From contig JAJZND010000024.1 in NCBI GenBank assembly GCA_021848025.1, positions 1-37,942 of the forward strand: a stretch of 37,942 nucleotides of DNA. Direction: 5' to 3'. This document shows positions 14,686 to 22,516 of the stretch, piece after piece. The position numbers and the translations under genes are program-made. The DNA is from Microcaldota archaeon. Lineage in GTDB: Archaea > Micrarchaeota > Micrarchaeia > Micrarchaeales > CABMGC01. The notes under the pieces are model-generated. The model did no database searches, was not told the origin of the DNA, and saw only the letters and a list, made by a program, of their open reading frames with translations. How positions within the stretch are numbered: the stretch's first letter is position 1; each line of letters starts with the position of its first letter.

Positions 14686-16755
14686 CTACTCCTCCTCTCT
14701 TCTTACAATCTTAACGTATCCCTGCTTGGGCTTGAAGAGATCTCCGCTTCTCACCAGCTCTTCAATATACTTGCTTGTGGTGTTTCTGTCTATTCCCTGC
14801 TTCTCCGCCTCTTCGAGCACATGAATAACGCTTGCATCATTCTCTTCCTGCTCAAGCTTCTTTACAATCTCCATGATTGCGTTTATTTTGGACACCTTCT
14901 CCCTGGGCATGCCTGTGAAGAGTGCATCAATATCGCGCCTTCCTTCCCTGTCAATGGCCAGTGTATTCAGCATGTATTCGAATAAGGAGATGGCAAGGTC
15001 AGAGTCCCTCTCTTCTATTGTCTCTGAGAGCCGCGACTTAGCGCTTCCCTCCGCCAATCTTACCAATCCCTCTATCTGCCTCGGCGTTATTGGCGTCGCG
15101 CCTTTTTTAATCCCTGTCCTCCTCAGGTCGACATAGTAATCAGAGATCTTCTTGCTCGCCTCCTGTGTAAGGCGCGGCCTGACATTCTTCCTTGCAAATG
15201 CCACATACTTTCTTAATATATCTACGGGAACTGGCGGATTCTCTACCTGCTCGTACTCCTTCACCTCTGCCAGCTTTGCGCCTGCAGCCTCATGCTGAAT
15301 AAGTATGTGCCTGGCAATCATCCTGTCCCTCTCCTCATCCATGGTATCAGTGATTGGAAATATAAGGTCGAATCTGGAAAGCAGAGCCGGAGGTATATCA
15401 AACTGCTCTGCAAGATACATATTTGTGTCAAATCTGCCGAATTTCGGATTCGCTGCAGCAAGAACAGAGGCTTTTGCTGTAAACCTTGCCACGATGCCCG
15501 CTTTCGCAACGCTTATTGATTGCGATTCCAGTGCTTCGAGCAGTGCAGATTTATCATCATTGCTTATCTTGTCAAATTCATCAATCTCTACAGACCCTCC
15601 TGAACCGAGAACCAAGGCTCCTGCCTTCAGCGTCCAACCGCCTTCAGCAAATTCATCCCTCTCCGCTGCTGCTGTAAGCCCGGCGCCGCTCGTGGATTTG
15701 CCGCTGACATAGATGCCCTTCGGCACTATCTCGGTCACTGCCTGGAGCAGCCTTGTCTTAGCGCTTCCAGGGTCTCCGATAAGCAGTATATGTATGTCGC
15801 TCCTTATGGCGCCACCATCCACCAGCTTCTTGTCAGGCGTGCCTCCGAAGAGCTGCAGCGCAAGCGCCTGCTTTATCTCATTATGCCCGTAAATTGACGG
15901 GGCTATGGATTTGGAAACCTTCTCAAAGATGTAAGGGTCCTTTGCAAACTCCTTTATCATCCTCTCGTCATCAGGGCTTATGTCTATCTCAGCGAATTCC
16001 TTCTGCTTGGCCTTTATCGAAACTGCATCGAAAAACATCGTGAAAAGCAGCTTATCCTCCTTGCCCTTCGCTGTTTTTCTTGGCTTTATTCTAAGTATGC
16101 CGGTAATATCAATCCGGTCGCCAGGTATTACGCTGTTTACCATGTCGTCCTCGAGCCAGACCTCAAGCTGCCATGTAGGCGTACTGCCCCTAAGCTTCTC
16201 GAGCGGGTCCTGCACGGCAATCCTCTGGAGGTTGGTAAAGCGCGATTCTGTGCTGTCCTGCTTCAGCGACCTTCTCTTGCACTGCGGGCAGAGCTCCACA
16301 TTTGTTTCGCGGTCAACCTTGAGCTTCAGCACAGTGCCGCAGAAATCGCATTTGTACACGCCTATGCTTACCCTCGGTGTTATCTCAGACCTCTTCACGA
16401 CAAGCGAGTCAAGCGTAAGCAGCTTGCCAATGTATTCTGAGCCCACATCCTGTATCATCGGCATGCTTATGTCGAGGCCATAGAACCTGGCATAGATCGG
16501 CTTCTTTGCATCCGGATTCGGATTGAGCTTTTCAAGAGCCGCATTGGCGCATTGCAGCATTGCGTCAGGATTCGATATCAGCTCGTCAGCCAGCTCATTG
16601 TCAAAGCGCTCAAGATTCTTTATGTCGACAAGTATGCTCCTTATCTTCGGATAGGCAAGGAACATCTCGTTTATCTGGTTTATGTAATAGGCGTCGAAGA
16701 ACTCTATGAACTTCTCAGTCACTCCTTCGCGCTGCTCGCTTGACAATTCCTCCAC
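14686..16755 (-). CDS. mcm: MCM replicative DNA helicase
   Basis: This 689-residue protein is an archaeal minichromosome maintenance helicase. The N-terminal domain has a four-cysteine zinc site (CDFCG ... CPQC). The AAA+ core has Walker A GDPGSAKT (about residue 327), Walker B VEIDEFDK (about 388) and an arginine finger in LLSRFDLIF (about 457). A C-terminal winged helix follows (TSKYIEELVRSGDLF). It forms the hexamer that unwinds DNA at forks. The start is GTG at 16755, with GAGG nine bases upstream; a nearby ATG at 16763 is out of frame. It is divergent from metG. No GINS or primase gene is next to it. Confidence 0.97.
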   Translation of the reverse strand: MEELSSEQREGVTEKFIEFFDAYYINQINEMFLAYPKIRSILVDIKNLERFDNELADELISNPDAMLQCANAALEKLNPNPDAKKPIYARFYGLDISMPMIQDVGSEYIGKLLTLDSLVVKRSEITPRVSIGVYKCDFCGTVLKLKVDRETNVELCPQCKRRSLKQDSTESRFTNLQRIAVQDPLEKLRGSTPTWQLEVWLEDDMVNSVIPGDRIDITGILRIKPRKTAKGKEDKLLFTMFFDAVSIKAKQKEFAEIDISPDDERMIKEFAKDPYIFEKVSKSIAPSIYGHNEIKQALALQLFGGTPDKKLVDGGAIRSDIHILLIGDPGSAKTRLLQAVTEIVPKGIYVSGKSTSGAGLTAAAERDEFAEGGWTLKAGALVLGSGGSVEIDEFDKISNDDKSALLEALESQSISVAKAGIVARFTAKASVLAAANPKFGRFDTNMYLAEQFDIPPALLSRFDLIFPITDTMDEERDRMIARHILIQHEAAGAKLAEVKEYEQVENPPVPVDILRKYVAFARKNVRPRLTQEASKKISDYYVDLRRTGIKKGATPITPRQIEGLVRLAEGSAKSRLSETIEERDSDLAISLFEYMLNTLAIDREGRRDIDALFTGMPREKVSKINAIMEIVKKLEQEENDASVIHVLEEAEKQGIDRNTTSKYIEELVRSGDLFKPKQGYVKIVRREEE

Positions 16756-16845
16756 GGATACATCCCTCTTGAACGAAAATGATTTAGCTCTAAAGGCATA
16801 AAAAGAGCTTATACAAAAGGTTTTAGTGGCAGTTCAGGTAAACTG

Positions 16846-16864
16846 CCTGCCTTCAAAAGGCGGG
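16846..16864 (+). promoter_or_regulatory. Hairpin directly before the MetRS start
   Basis: CCTGCCTT and AAGGCGGG form an 8-bp stem with one G-U pair and a CAA loop. The 3' arm ends five bases before the TTG start and covers the only purine-rich ribosome-binding candidate, so pairing could limit initiation. A regulatory role is inference. Confidence 0.35.
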
Positions 16865-16869
16865 CTTCC

Positions 16870-18369
16870 TTGCCGAAATCAGGTGACGCTCTGGAAAAAT
16901 TCTATATAGCTACTGCAATTCCATATGTCAATGCTCCTCCGCACATAGGCCATGCACTTGAGTTCGTGCAGGCTGATGTCATAGCCAGATACAGGAGGCT
17001 TCTTGGCGAAGAGGTCTACCTCGCTACAGGCGCAGATGAGAATAGCCTGAAGAATGCGCTTGCAGCTGAGAAGCTTGGCATAAGCACAGAAGAGCTCTGC
17101 CTGAGGAACTCCGAAGCGTTCAAAGTCCTTGTAGACTCAATGGGCATTTCTTACAGCGCATTCATAAGGACGTCTATCAAAGGCGACCACTGGAAGACCG
17201 CGCAGGATCTCTGGAGCCTTTGCAACAAAAACGGAGACATATACAAGAAAAAGTATAAGGGCCTATATTGCGTGGGCTGCGAGCTCTTCTATACCGAGAA
17301 TGAGCTGGTGGACGGGCTCTGCCCGGAGCACAAGACAAAGCCTGAGCTTGTTGAAGAGGAGAACTACTTCTTCAGGCTCTCAAAATACCAGAATATGCTG
17401 GAGCAGCTCCTTACCTCTTTCAAGATCAAAGTTACGCCGCACTTCCGCGGCAATGAAGCACTGGGATTCATAAAAGCCGGCCTGGAAGACTTCAGCGTCT
17501 CGCGCTCAGTGAAGAGGGCGCATGGATGGGGCATACCAGTGCCTGGCGACGAATCGCAGATCATGTATGTCTGGTTCGATGCGCTTGCATACTACCTAAC
17601 CGCAGCCTTTTTCTCCGTAGATGAAAAGAGGTTCAGGTCGCTCTGGCCGGTAGACCTGCATGTCATAGGGAAGGGCATAACGCGCTTCCACGCCCTCTAC
17701 TGGCCTGCAATGCTTCTTTCGGCAGGGCTGGAAACCCCAAAAGAGATACTAGTGCATGGGTACATAACAGTGGAGGGGCAGAAGATCTCAAAGTCGCTTG
17801 GCAATGTGATAGACCCTGCAGCGCTTCTGAAAAAATACACCAGCGATGAGATAAGGTATTATCTGATAAGGGACATACCCTCATTTGACGATGGCGATTT
17901 TTCAGAGAAGAGCCTGATAGACAGGGTAAATAAAGAACTGCTGGGGGATCTTGGCAATCTTGTGAACAGAGTGCTTACGCTTGCAGAGAAGTCAGGCTTG
18001 AAGGAGTTCAGAGGAAATAGTGAGCTCGAATCAGGCATTGACATCGGCTCGGTGCAGGAACGTTTCTCAAACCTGGAGCTCCACGAGGCGCTCGAGCGTA
18101 TAATGGAATTTGTCAGGAAGTGCAATGCCTATGTCAACAGCAAGGAGCCATGGAAGCTTCAGGGTCAGGAGCTAGAATCTGTGCTTTACAACCTCCTCGA
18201 GTCGATAAGGATAGCTGCCATTCTCCTCTTTCCATTCATTCCAACAACATCATTGAAGATCTCCAAAATGCTGGACTTCGAGATTAAGGGCATAAGTGAC
18301 TGCAGATTCAGAGACTCTTTCACCGGCAAGATAACCAGGCAAGGCTACCTCTTCAGGAAGATAGAGTAA
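16870..18369 (+). CDS. metG: Methionyl-tRNA synthetase, short form
   Basis: This 499-residue class I synthetase has the HIGH motif in APPHIGHALE (H25-H28) and KISKS at residues 305-309 (usual KMSKS). Its single zinc knuckle is CVGC with CPEH. The catalytic core is followed by the helical anticodon-binding domain, and the protein ends there, without the C-terminal EMAP/Trbp111-like dimerisation domain found in many MetRS. It charges initiator and elongator tRNA-Met. The start TTG is the only standard start codon between the upstream gene and the HIGH region; no ATG lies before the first beta-strand. A hairpin immediately precedes it. The promoter is probably in the AT-rich patch at 16796-16817 shared with mcm. 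Confidence 0.95.
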   Translation: MPKSGDALEKFYIATAIPYVNAPPHIGHALEFVQADVIARYRRLLGEEVYLATGADENSLKNALAAEKLGISTEELCLRNSEAFKVLVDSMGISYSAFIRTSIKGDHWKTAQDLWSLCNKNGDIYKKKYKGLYCVGCELFYTENELVDGLCPEHKTKPELVEEENYFFRLSKYQNMLEQLLTSFKIKVTPHFRGNEALGFIKAGLEDFSVSRSVKRAHGWGIPVPGDESQIMYVWFDALAYYLTAAFFSVDEKRFRSLWPVDLHVIGKGITRFHALYWPAMLLSAGLETPKEILVHGYITVEGQKISKSLGNVIDPAALLKKYTSDEIRYYLIRDIPSFDDGDFSEKSLIDRVNKELLGDLGNLVNRVLTLAEKSGLKEFRGNSELESGIDIGSVQERFSNLELHEALERIMEFVRKCNAYVNSKEPWKLQGQELESVLYNLLESIRIAAILLFPFIPTTSLKISKMLDFEIKGISDCRFRDSFTGKITRQGYLFRKIE

Positions 18370-18445
18370 TAAATGCAGCACGCAGACCGGATAACACTGG
18401 CTGGCTACCAGAATGCTTTACTACAAATGCCTTGCTATAATAAGG

Positions 18446-18460
18446 TTTTTAAATATAAAT
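18446..18460 (+). promoter_or_regulatory. TATA box at the head of the surface-protein block
   Basis: TTTTTAAATATAAAT, centred near 18455, predicts transcription from about 18481, just before the ATG at 18485. This argues against the two earlier in-frame ATGs (18461 and 18473). Confidence 0.5.
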
Positions 18461-18484
18461 ATGCCTTCATCTATGGCGGTATTT

Positions 18485-18985
18485 ATGGGAAAAATCCAGT
18501 ATATCCTTGGAACAATACTAACTTCGCTCACTATGCTTGCGCTTGGAATGTTTGCAATTCCTGGAATAACCTTCGGGGGCACCTCAAGCAATACGGTTGT
18601 GGCAAGCGTAAATGTACCATTGTATTGCGGCATAAGCCTGAGCACCAATACAATATCCTTTGGTTCGGTCTCACCAGGTTCGAGCGTGCCTACTGACGTG
18701 CCTGTCACAGATACCAATGCTGCAGGGAATACGCAGGCAAATGTCCTTATAGACGGAGGAAACTGGATCTCAGGAAGCAACAATTTCGGAGTCGGCAATA
18801 CATTATGGGATTCTACCACCCAGACAACATATGTTGGAAATGTGCTGACTTTAACCCCGATAAATACTGAGGAGACATTGGCGGCCAGCGCAGGCTCGAA
18901 CACACTCTATTTTGGCCTAGCAGTACCGGCTTCGCAGGCAGCAGGCGCATATACCCAAAATATAGTAATAGAGAACAGCTGCTGA
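18485..18985 (+). CDS. Secreted protein: signal segment plus Cys-to-C-terminal-Cys module
   Basis: This 166-residue protein has a hydrophobic export segment (about residues 5-31). A single Ser/Thr/Gly-rich beta-type domain follows, running from C48 to the very last residue, C166. I do not recognise a named family. The same module, about 117 residues from cysteine to terminal cysteine, ends the 1323-residue protein encoded at 22517-26488. Shared blocks are GGNWISGS, FGV-NTLW, YFG-AVPASQ and YTQNI-IENSC. The two cysteines would close the domain with a disulfide. The protein may be a minimal surface subunit; a pilin role is possible but no pilin signal peptide is visible. It starts a run of seven same-strand genes and is five bases from the next. 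Confidence 0.7.
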   Translation: MGKIQYILGTILTSLTMLALGMFAIPGITFGGTSSNTVVASVNVPLYCGISLSTNTISFGSVSPGSSVPTDVPVTDTNAAGNTQANVLIDGGNWISGSNNFGVGNTLWDSTTQTTYVGNVLTLTPINTEETLAASAGSNTLYFGLAVPASQAAGAYTQNIVIENSC

Positions 18986-18990
18986 GCCGC

Positions 18991-19566
18991 ATGGAAGTGC
19001 CAAGAAATAATGCAACTGCTTTTTTGCTGGGTTTTGCATTATTCTTCCTAATGCTTCAAAGTGTCTACGGCCAGTTCGGCGAAGTGGCAGGCCAGCCTAC
19101 AATAAATGTACCTATTGGCAGCTCAAATGCCACTAATGTGACTCTCGCAAATTCCGGCCCAACCCCAATCCCATTTACCAGCGTTTTGCCTTCCTTTACA
19201 AACTACGGAAAGACAACGCCACCTGTAATTACGCTGATTCCTGAAAACGGCACTATACCTCCATACAGCGATTTAAATATAGAGATAAAGGCATACCTGC
19301 CTGCGCACAACAATAGCGTAGGAGACAGCTGGAACGGCATAGTGCAGTTCATTGAGATCTCCAATACTACAAATGCGGGAGGCGCGGTAATAAGCGCAGG
19401 TCTTGCAAAGATACTTACAGTCAATGCAGTGTCTCCTAAGCCAGATCTCTGGCCTTATGTGCTAGCAGTGATAATAGTTGCGGCAATAGCAGCAATTTCA
19501 TATGTGGTGCTTAAAAGGAGAGGCACAAAGAGAAGTAATACGAGATTCAAAAGAAGGAAGCGCTAG
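18991..19566 (+). CDS. Surface protein with C-terminal membrane anchor (family not recognised)
   Basis: This 191-residue protein has an N-terminal signal segment (about residues 10-28), an extracellular beta-rich domain of about 110 residues with several N-glycosylation sequons (NAT, NVT, NGT, NTT), and one C-terminal membrane helix (about 151-170). A very basic tail (KRRGTKRSNTRFKRRKR) predicts an outside domain with a short cytoplasmic end. The ectodomain has the look of a transthyretin/NEW-type beta sandwich (TLANSGPTPIPF, PPYSDLNIEIKAYLP) common in archaeal envelopes, but I cannot assign it. Its start is five bases after the previous stop, so it is probably in the same transcript. Confidence 0.7.
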   Translation: MEVPRNNATAFLLGFALFFLMLQSVYGQFGEVAGQPTINVPIGSSNATNVTLANSGPTPIPFTSVLPSFTNYGKTTPPVITLIPENGTIPPYSDLNIEIKAYLPAHNNSVGDSWNGIVQFIEISNTTNAGGAVISAGLAKILTVNAVSPKPDLWPYVLAVIIVAAIAAISYVVLKRRGTKRSNTRFKRRKR

Positions 19567-19652
19567 AGAGCTACTTCATTCAAATAAAATCAAATAGGAA
19601 AGTTCTTATTTATTTTATTACCCTGTTATTCTGGGCAATATCGGTATTATAC

Positions 19653-21689
19653 ATGAAATTTTCAATTCTACTAAATAATTTGAAATGGGAAGCATTAAGC
19701 CTTATTTCCTTTATGTTCATCTTCATGACAGCGACATATGCCAATGGAACTGAGATCCTTACAGCCAATGTCCTGGTTCCATGCCCATTCTCAGTAAGCA
19801 TTGCCACTTCAAATAACTTATATATACTGCCGCTTACCACAAATATAACCTTCCAATATACGTTGTCCAATTCAATATGCTCCAGTTACATCGACAGCGG
19901 CTTCTTAAATGTTACCAATTCCCGCAGCGTGCCCATCTACAGCATACCTGTGAAATATCAGATTATGAATGGTGTAATCCCTATCCCCTATAAGCCATTT
20001 CCGAACACCACTTCAAGCTATTCCGCAACAATCGCATTCTCATCAAATTACTTCGCTAACCAGAGCTCAGCAGCATTCGAGGTGGTAGAGCCTGCTATTC
20101 TCAGAATATATAACCTCAGCGCAAGCCCAACTATCTCTCCAGGATCCATACTCACAATCTCGCAGAATATAACCAACAGTGGTTTCCTTTCCCCTAACAA
20201 CATGGTGCTGCACACAGAGATAACAGGACCTAAAGTTCTCAAAGATGTTGTCAACACAAGCGTATCCTCTCCAGGCTTCATCAGCTTTACAGTAAACGGG
20301 GTCACAAGCAACCTCGGAGCATACCATATATCTGAGAATGTAAGCTATTACAACGGCGCATCGAATGCAATATCTCCAAATGTAAGTTCTGCATATACTG
20401 TGGCAAGTGCTGCAAGTTCAACTTCCACGCCTTCAGGCCCTCCAGCACCATCTCCCTCGAAAGTGCAAGAACCTATAACCATAATAAGCACAGCCCTTCT
20501 ATCAAGCATACCCCTACTTACCGGTGCCTATGCGGGTTTCGCCGCAGTCTCTGAAATAGAGCTTACTAATATGGGCAGCTTGCCTGTCTGGGTTAACATG
20601 AGCGTTCCGGAAATTACGGAATTCGGTTCAGTCTCAATCTCTCAAAACTCAATCTATCTGCTACCGTCATCAAATCTCTCCGTACAGCTATTCTACAAGA
20701 CAAATAGCAACGTAACTCCTGGCGAGTACGTGGTTCCGATTAACTTCTCTGTTTCGCAGATCGGGCACAGAAGTTCCAGTGAAACTCTGTTTCCGGTGCT
20801 ATCGATAACAAACATGAATGACAAGCCAAGCGCAACCGCTTCAAGCCTCACATTCCAAAGCGCCTCCCATATTGCTTCCGGATCTATAGAAGTCTCGAAC
20901 CCTTATAACCGCACCGTATACAATGCAACTGTCTCGGTTAGCATACCAACTGTTGCGTTATCTAATACCTCCTCATTCATTCTCTCTGGGGCAGTAAGCA
21001 ACATAACAAAGACAGAACTTGCATACGTGCTAAACTGGTTTATACCTGAAATGCCAGGACATGCAAGTACATACGTCTATTATTATGCAAGCAATGTGAT
21101 AGAACCAGAGCTTCTCTCCTCTCCGGAAACCCAAGTGAGCATACCTTCCTCTGCGCAGTCATCGCTAACCATATTCCAGATCAACATACCTACATTTTAC
21201 ACTGGCACTGAAAGCAGCATAAACGTCAGTTCCTTCTATACTGGTCAGAGACCTGAAAATGTAACATATAATCTAGTTTCGCAGCCATCAATGATTGTGC
21301 AGAATCCTTTTCAGGTTTTCAGGGCCATGCCGAACCAGGAAATAAACACGGAATTCTATGTAAACGGCGCAAAGAATCCAGGCACATATCTCCTCACTCT
21401 TTATATTCAGGGCACTGGAATAAATAAGACCTATTCGCTTCCTGTTCTGGTATTGCAGAAACCCGCTCCGCCACCTCCCACAACAAATTCCACTCCAGTA
21501 AGTCCAGTCCCATTAAGTGCATTAGTTCTAAAGCCAGATATTATTTACCCAATAAGCGCTGCAGTGGCTGCAGTAGTAGTTCTTACGGCGATACTCTTCA
21601 GGTACAGAAGGCCAGCAGGCTACGATGCGCAAAGGGTTAAAAGGCTTCAAGAGCTAAAAGAGCACATAGGTAGGAGTGAACGAGATTGA
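19653..21689 (+). CDS. Large single-pass surface protein with Ig/NEW-like domains
   Basis: This 678-residue protein has a signal peptide (about residues 10-31), a long extracellular region rich in Asn-x-Ser/Thr sequons, a proline-rich hinge (KPAPPPPTTNSTP), a membrane helix (about 630-650) and a basic cytoplasmic tail of about 28 residues. Two regions look like COG1470/NEW-type beta-sandwich domains found in archaeal surface proteins (IELTNMGSLPVWVNMSVPE and GTYLLTLYIQGTG are typical strands). A Pro/Ser-rich linker near residue 255-270 separates them. A possible TATA box (TTATTTATTTTA, 19606-19617) gives it its own promoter as well. The gene for the MinD-like ATPase begins 15 bases after its stop. 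The exact role is unknown. Confidence 0.75.
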   Translation: MKFSILLNNLKWEALSLISFMFIFMTATYANGTEILTANVLVPCPFSVSIATSNNLYILPLTTNITFQYTLSNSICSSYIDSGFLNVTNSRSVPIYSIPVKYQIMNGVIPIPYKPFPNTTSSYSATIAFSSNYFANQSSAAFEVVEPAILRIYNLSASPTISPGSILTISQNITNSGFLSPNNMVLHTEITGPKVLKDVVNTSVSSPGFISFTVNGVTSNLGAYHISENVSYYNGASNAISPNVSSAYTVASAASSTSTPSGPPAPSPSKVQEPITIISTALLSSIPLLTGAYAGFAAVSEIELTNMGSLPVWVNMSVPEITEFGSVSISQNSIYLLPSSNLSVQLFYKTNSNVTPGEYVVPINFSVSQIGHRSSSETLFPVLSITNMNDKPSATASSLTFQSASHIASGSIEVSNPYNRTVYNATVSVSIPTVALSNTSSFILSGAVSNITKTELAYVLNWFIPEMPGHASTYVYYYASNVIEPELLSSPETQVSIPSSAQSSLTIFQINIPTFYTGTESSINVSSFYTGQRPENVTYNLVSQPSMIVQNPFQVFRAMPNQEINTEFYVNGAKNPGTYLLTLYIQGTGINKTYSLPVLVLQKPAPPPPTTNSTPVSPVPLSALVLKPDIIYPISAAVAAVVVLTAILFRYRRPAGYDAQRVKRLQELKEHIGRSERD

Positions 21690-21704
21690 ATATGGATTGA
21701 TGAA

Positions 21705-22496
21705 ATGCCGCCCCATATAATAAGGATATCATCCCAAAAAGGAGGCGTTGGCAAGACTACCATAGCCGTAAATCTTTCTGTTTTGCTGCAGAAATTCGGA
21801 TATGAAACACTGCTGATAGACAGCGATACGGGAAATCCTTCTGTAGGATTCCATATTGGTCTGGAAAAGGCAAATATCGGGTACAAGGATTTTGTCACAG
21901 GCAAGATGGAATTGAATGAGGTAGCCGTTCCGCATGCGCCTTCAGGCATGCATGTTGTCCCAGGACTGGTAAATGTGAGGCCTTTCGAGCTTAATGAGCG
22001 CGATGAGAAGAACGCAATACTCAAATTGAAGAAATCGCGCTACCAATTCATAGTAATAGACACGGAGATAGGATGCAATGGAATAACTGGGGGAATTGAC
22101 GAGGCGCTTATACTTACTACTCCGAGCATGCCCAGCTGCAGCAGCGTGATCAGGATGGCAAAGGAATTTGATCAGATGCAGTTGAGCCATAATCTTGCAA
22201 TAAACCGCGTGAAGAACAGGAGTTACGAGATAAGTGAGGCAGAGATCGCGGAGATGTACGAGAGAAAGACCATCGCTTCTATTCCGGAAGACGATATAGT
22301 TCCGGAGAGCATAGAGGAAAAGATTCCAGCGGTATTGCTGAAACCTAAAAATAGGTTTAGCATGGACATATCTGTGCTTGCAAGGCACTACGCAATGGCT
22401 ATAGGCGCCGAGCCAGAAAGCTCAGGAAAAGCAGGCAAGTTATCATTTCTGGAGAAGATAAGCAGGATAATACATATGCTGAGATCCAAGTCTTAG
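21705..22496 (+). CDS. MinD/ParA-like P-loop ATPase
   Basis: This 263-residue protein has the deviant Walker A motif KGGVGKTT (residues 12-19, signature lysine K12 and P-loop K17), the switch aspartates in LLIDSDTGNP, and a Walker B strand FIVIDTEIG, where the usual DTPPG of MinD is altered to DTEIG. It ends with SFLEKISRIIHMLRSKS, an amphipathic basic helix placed like the membrane-targeting sequence of MinD. MinD-type ATPases cycle between cytoplasmic and membrane-bound dimers to position division or surface machines. All neighbouring genes encode surface proteins, so a role in placing or organising a surface structure is inferred. It is the only soluble cytoplasmic product of the block. 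Confidence 0.88.
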   Translation: MPPHIIRISSQKGGVGKTTIAVNLSVLLQKFGYETLLIDSDTGNPSVGFHIGLEKANIGYKDFVTGKMELNEVAVPHAPSGMHVVPGLVNVRPFELNERDEKNAILKLKKSRYQFIVIDTEIGCNGITGGIDEALILTTPSMPSCSSVIRMAKEFDQMQLSHNLAINRVKNRSYEISEAEIAEMYERKTIASIPEDDIVPESIEEKIPAVLLKPKNRFSMDISVLARHYAMAIGAEPESSGKAGKLSFLEKISRIIHMLRSKS

Positions 22497-22516
22497 CCTT
22501 TAAGGTTTCGGGTTAG

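Noticed and set aside
18373-18696. 107-residue open frame after MetRS
   Set aside because: It overlaps the export segment and the start of the Cys module in another frame, crosses the TATA box, and shows no domain or signal of its own.
18485-18985. Type IV pilin or archaellin
   Set aside because: There is no class III signal peptide cleavage context (basic stretch, then G and E before the hydrophobic segment), and no pilus assembly ATPase or prepilin peptidase is nearby.
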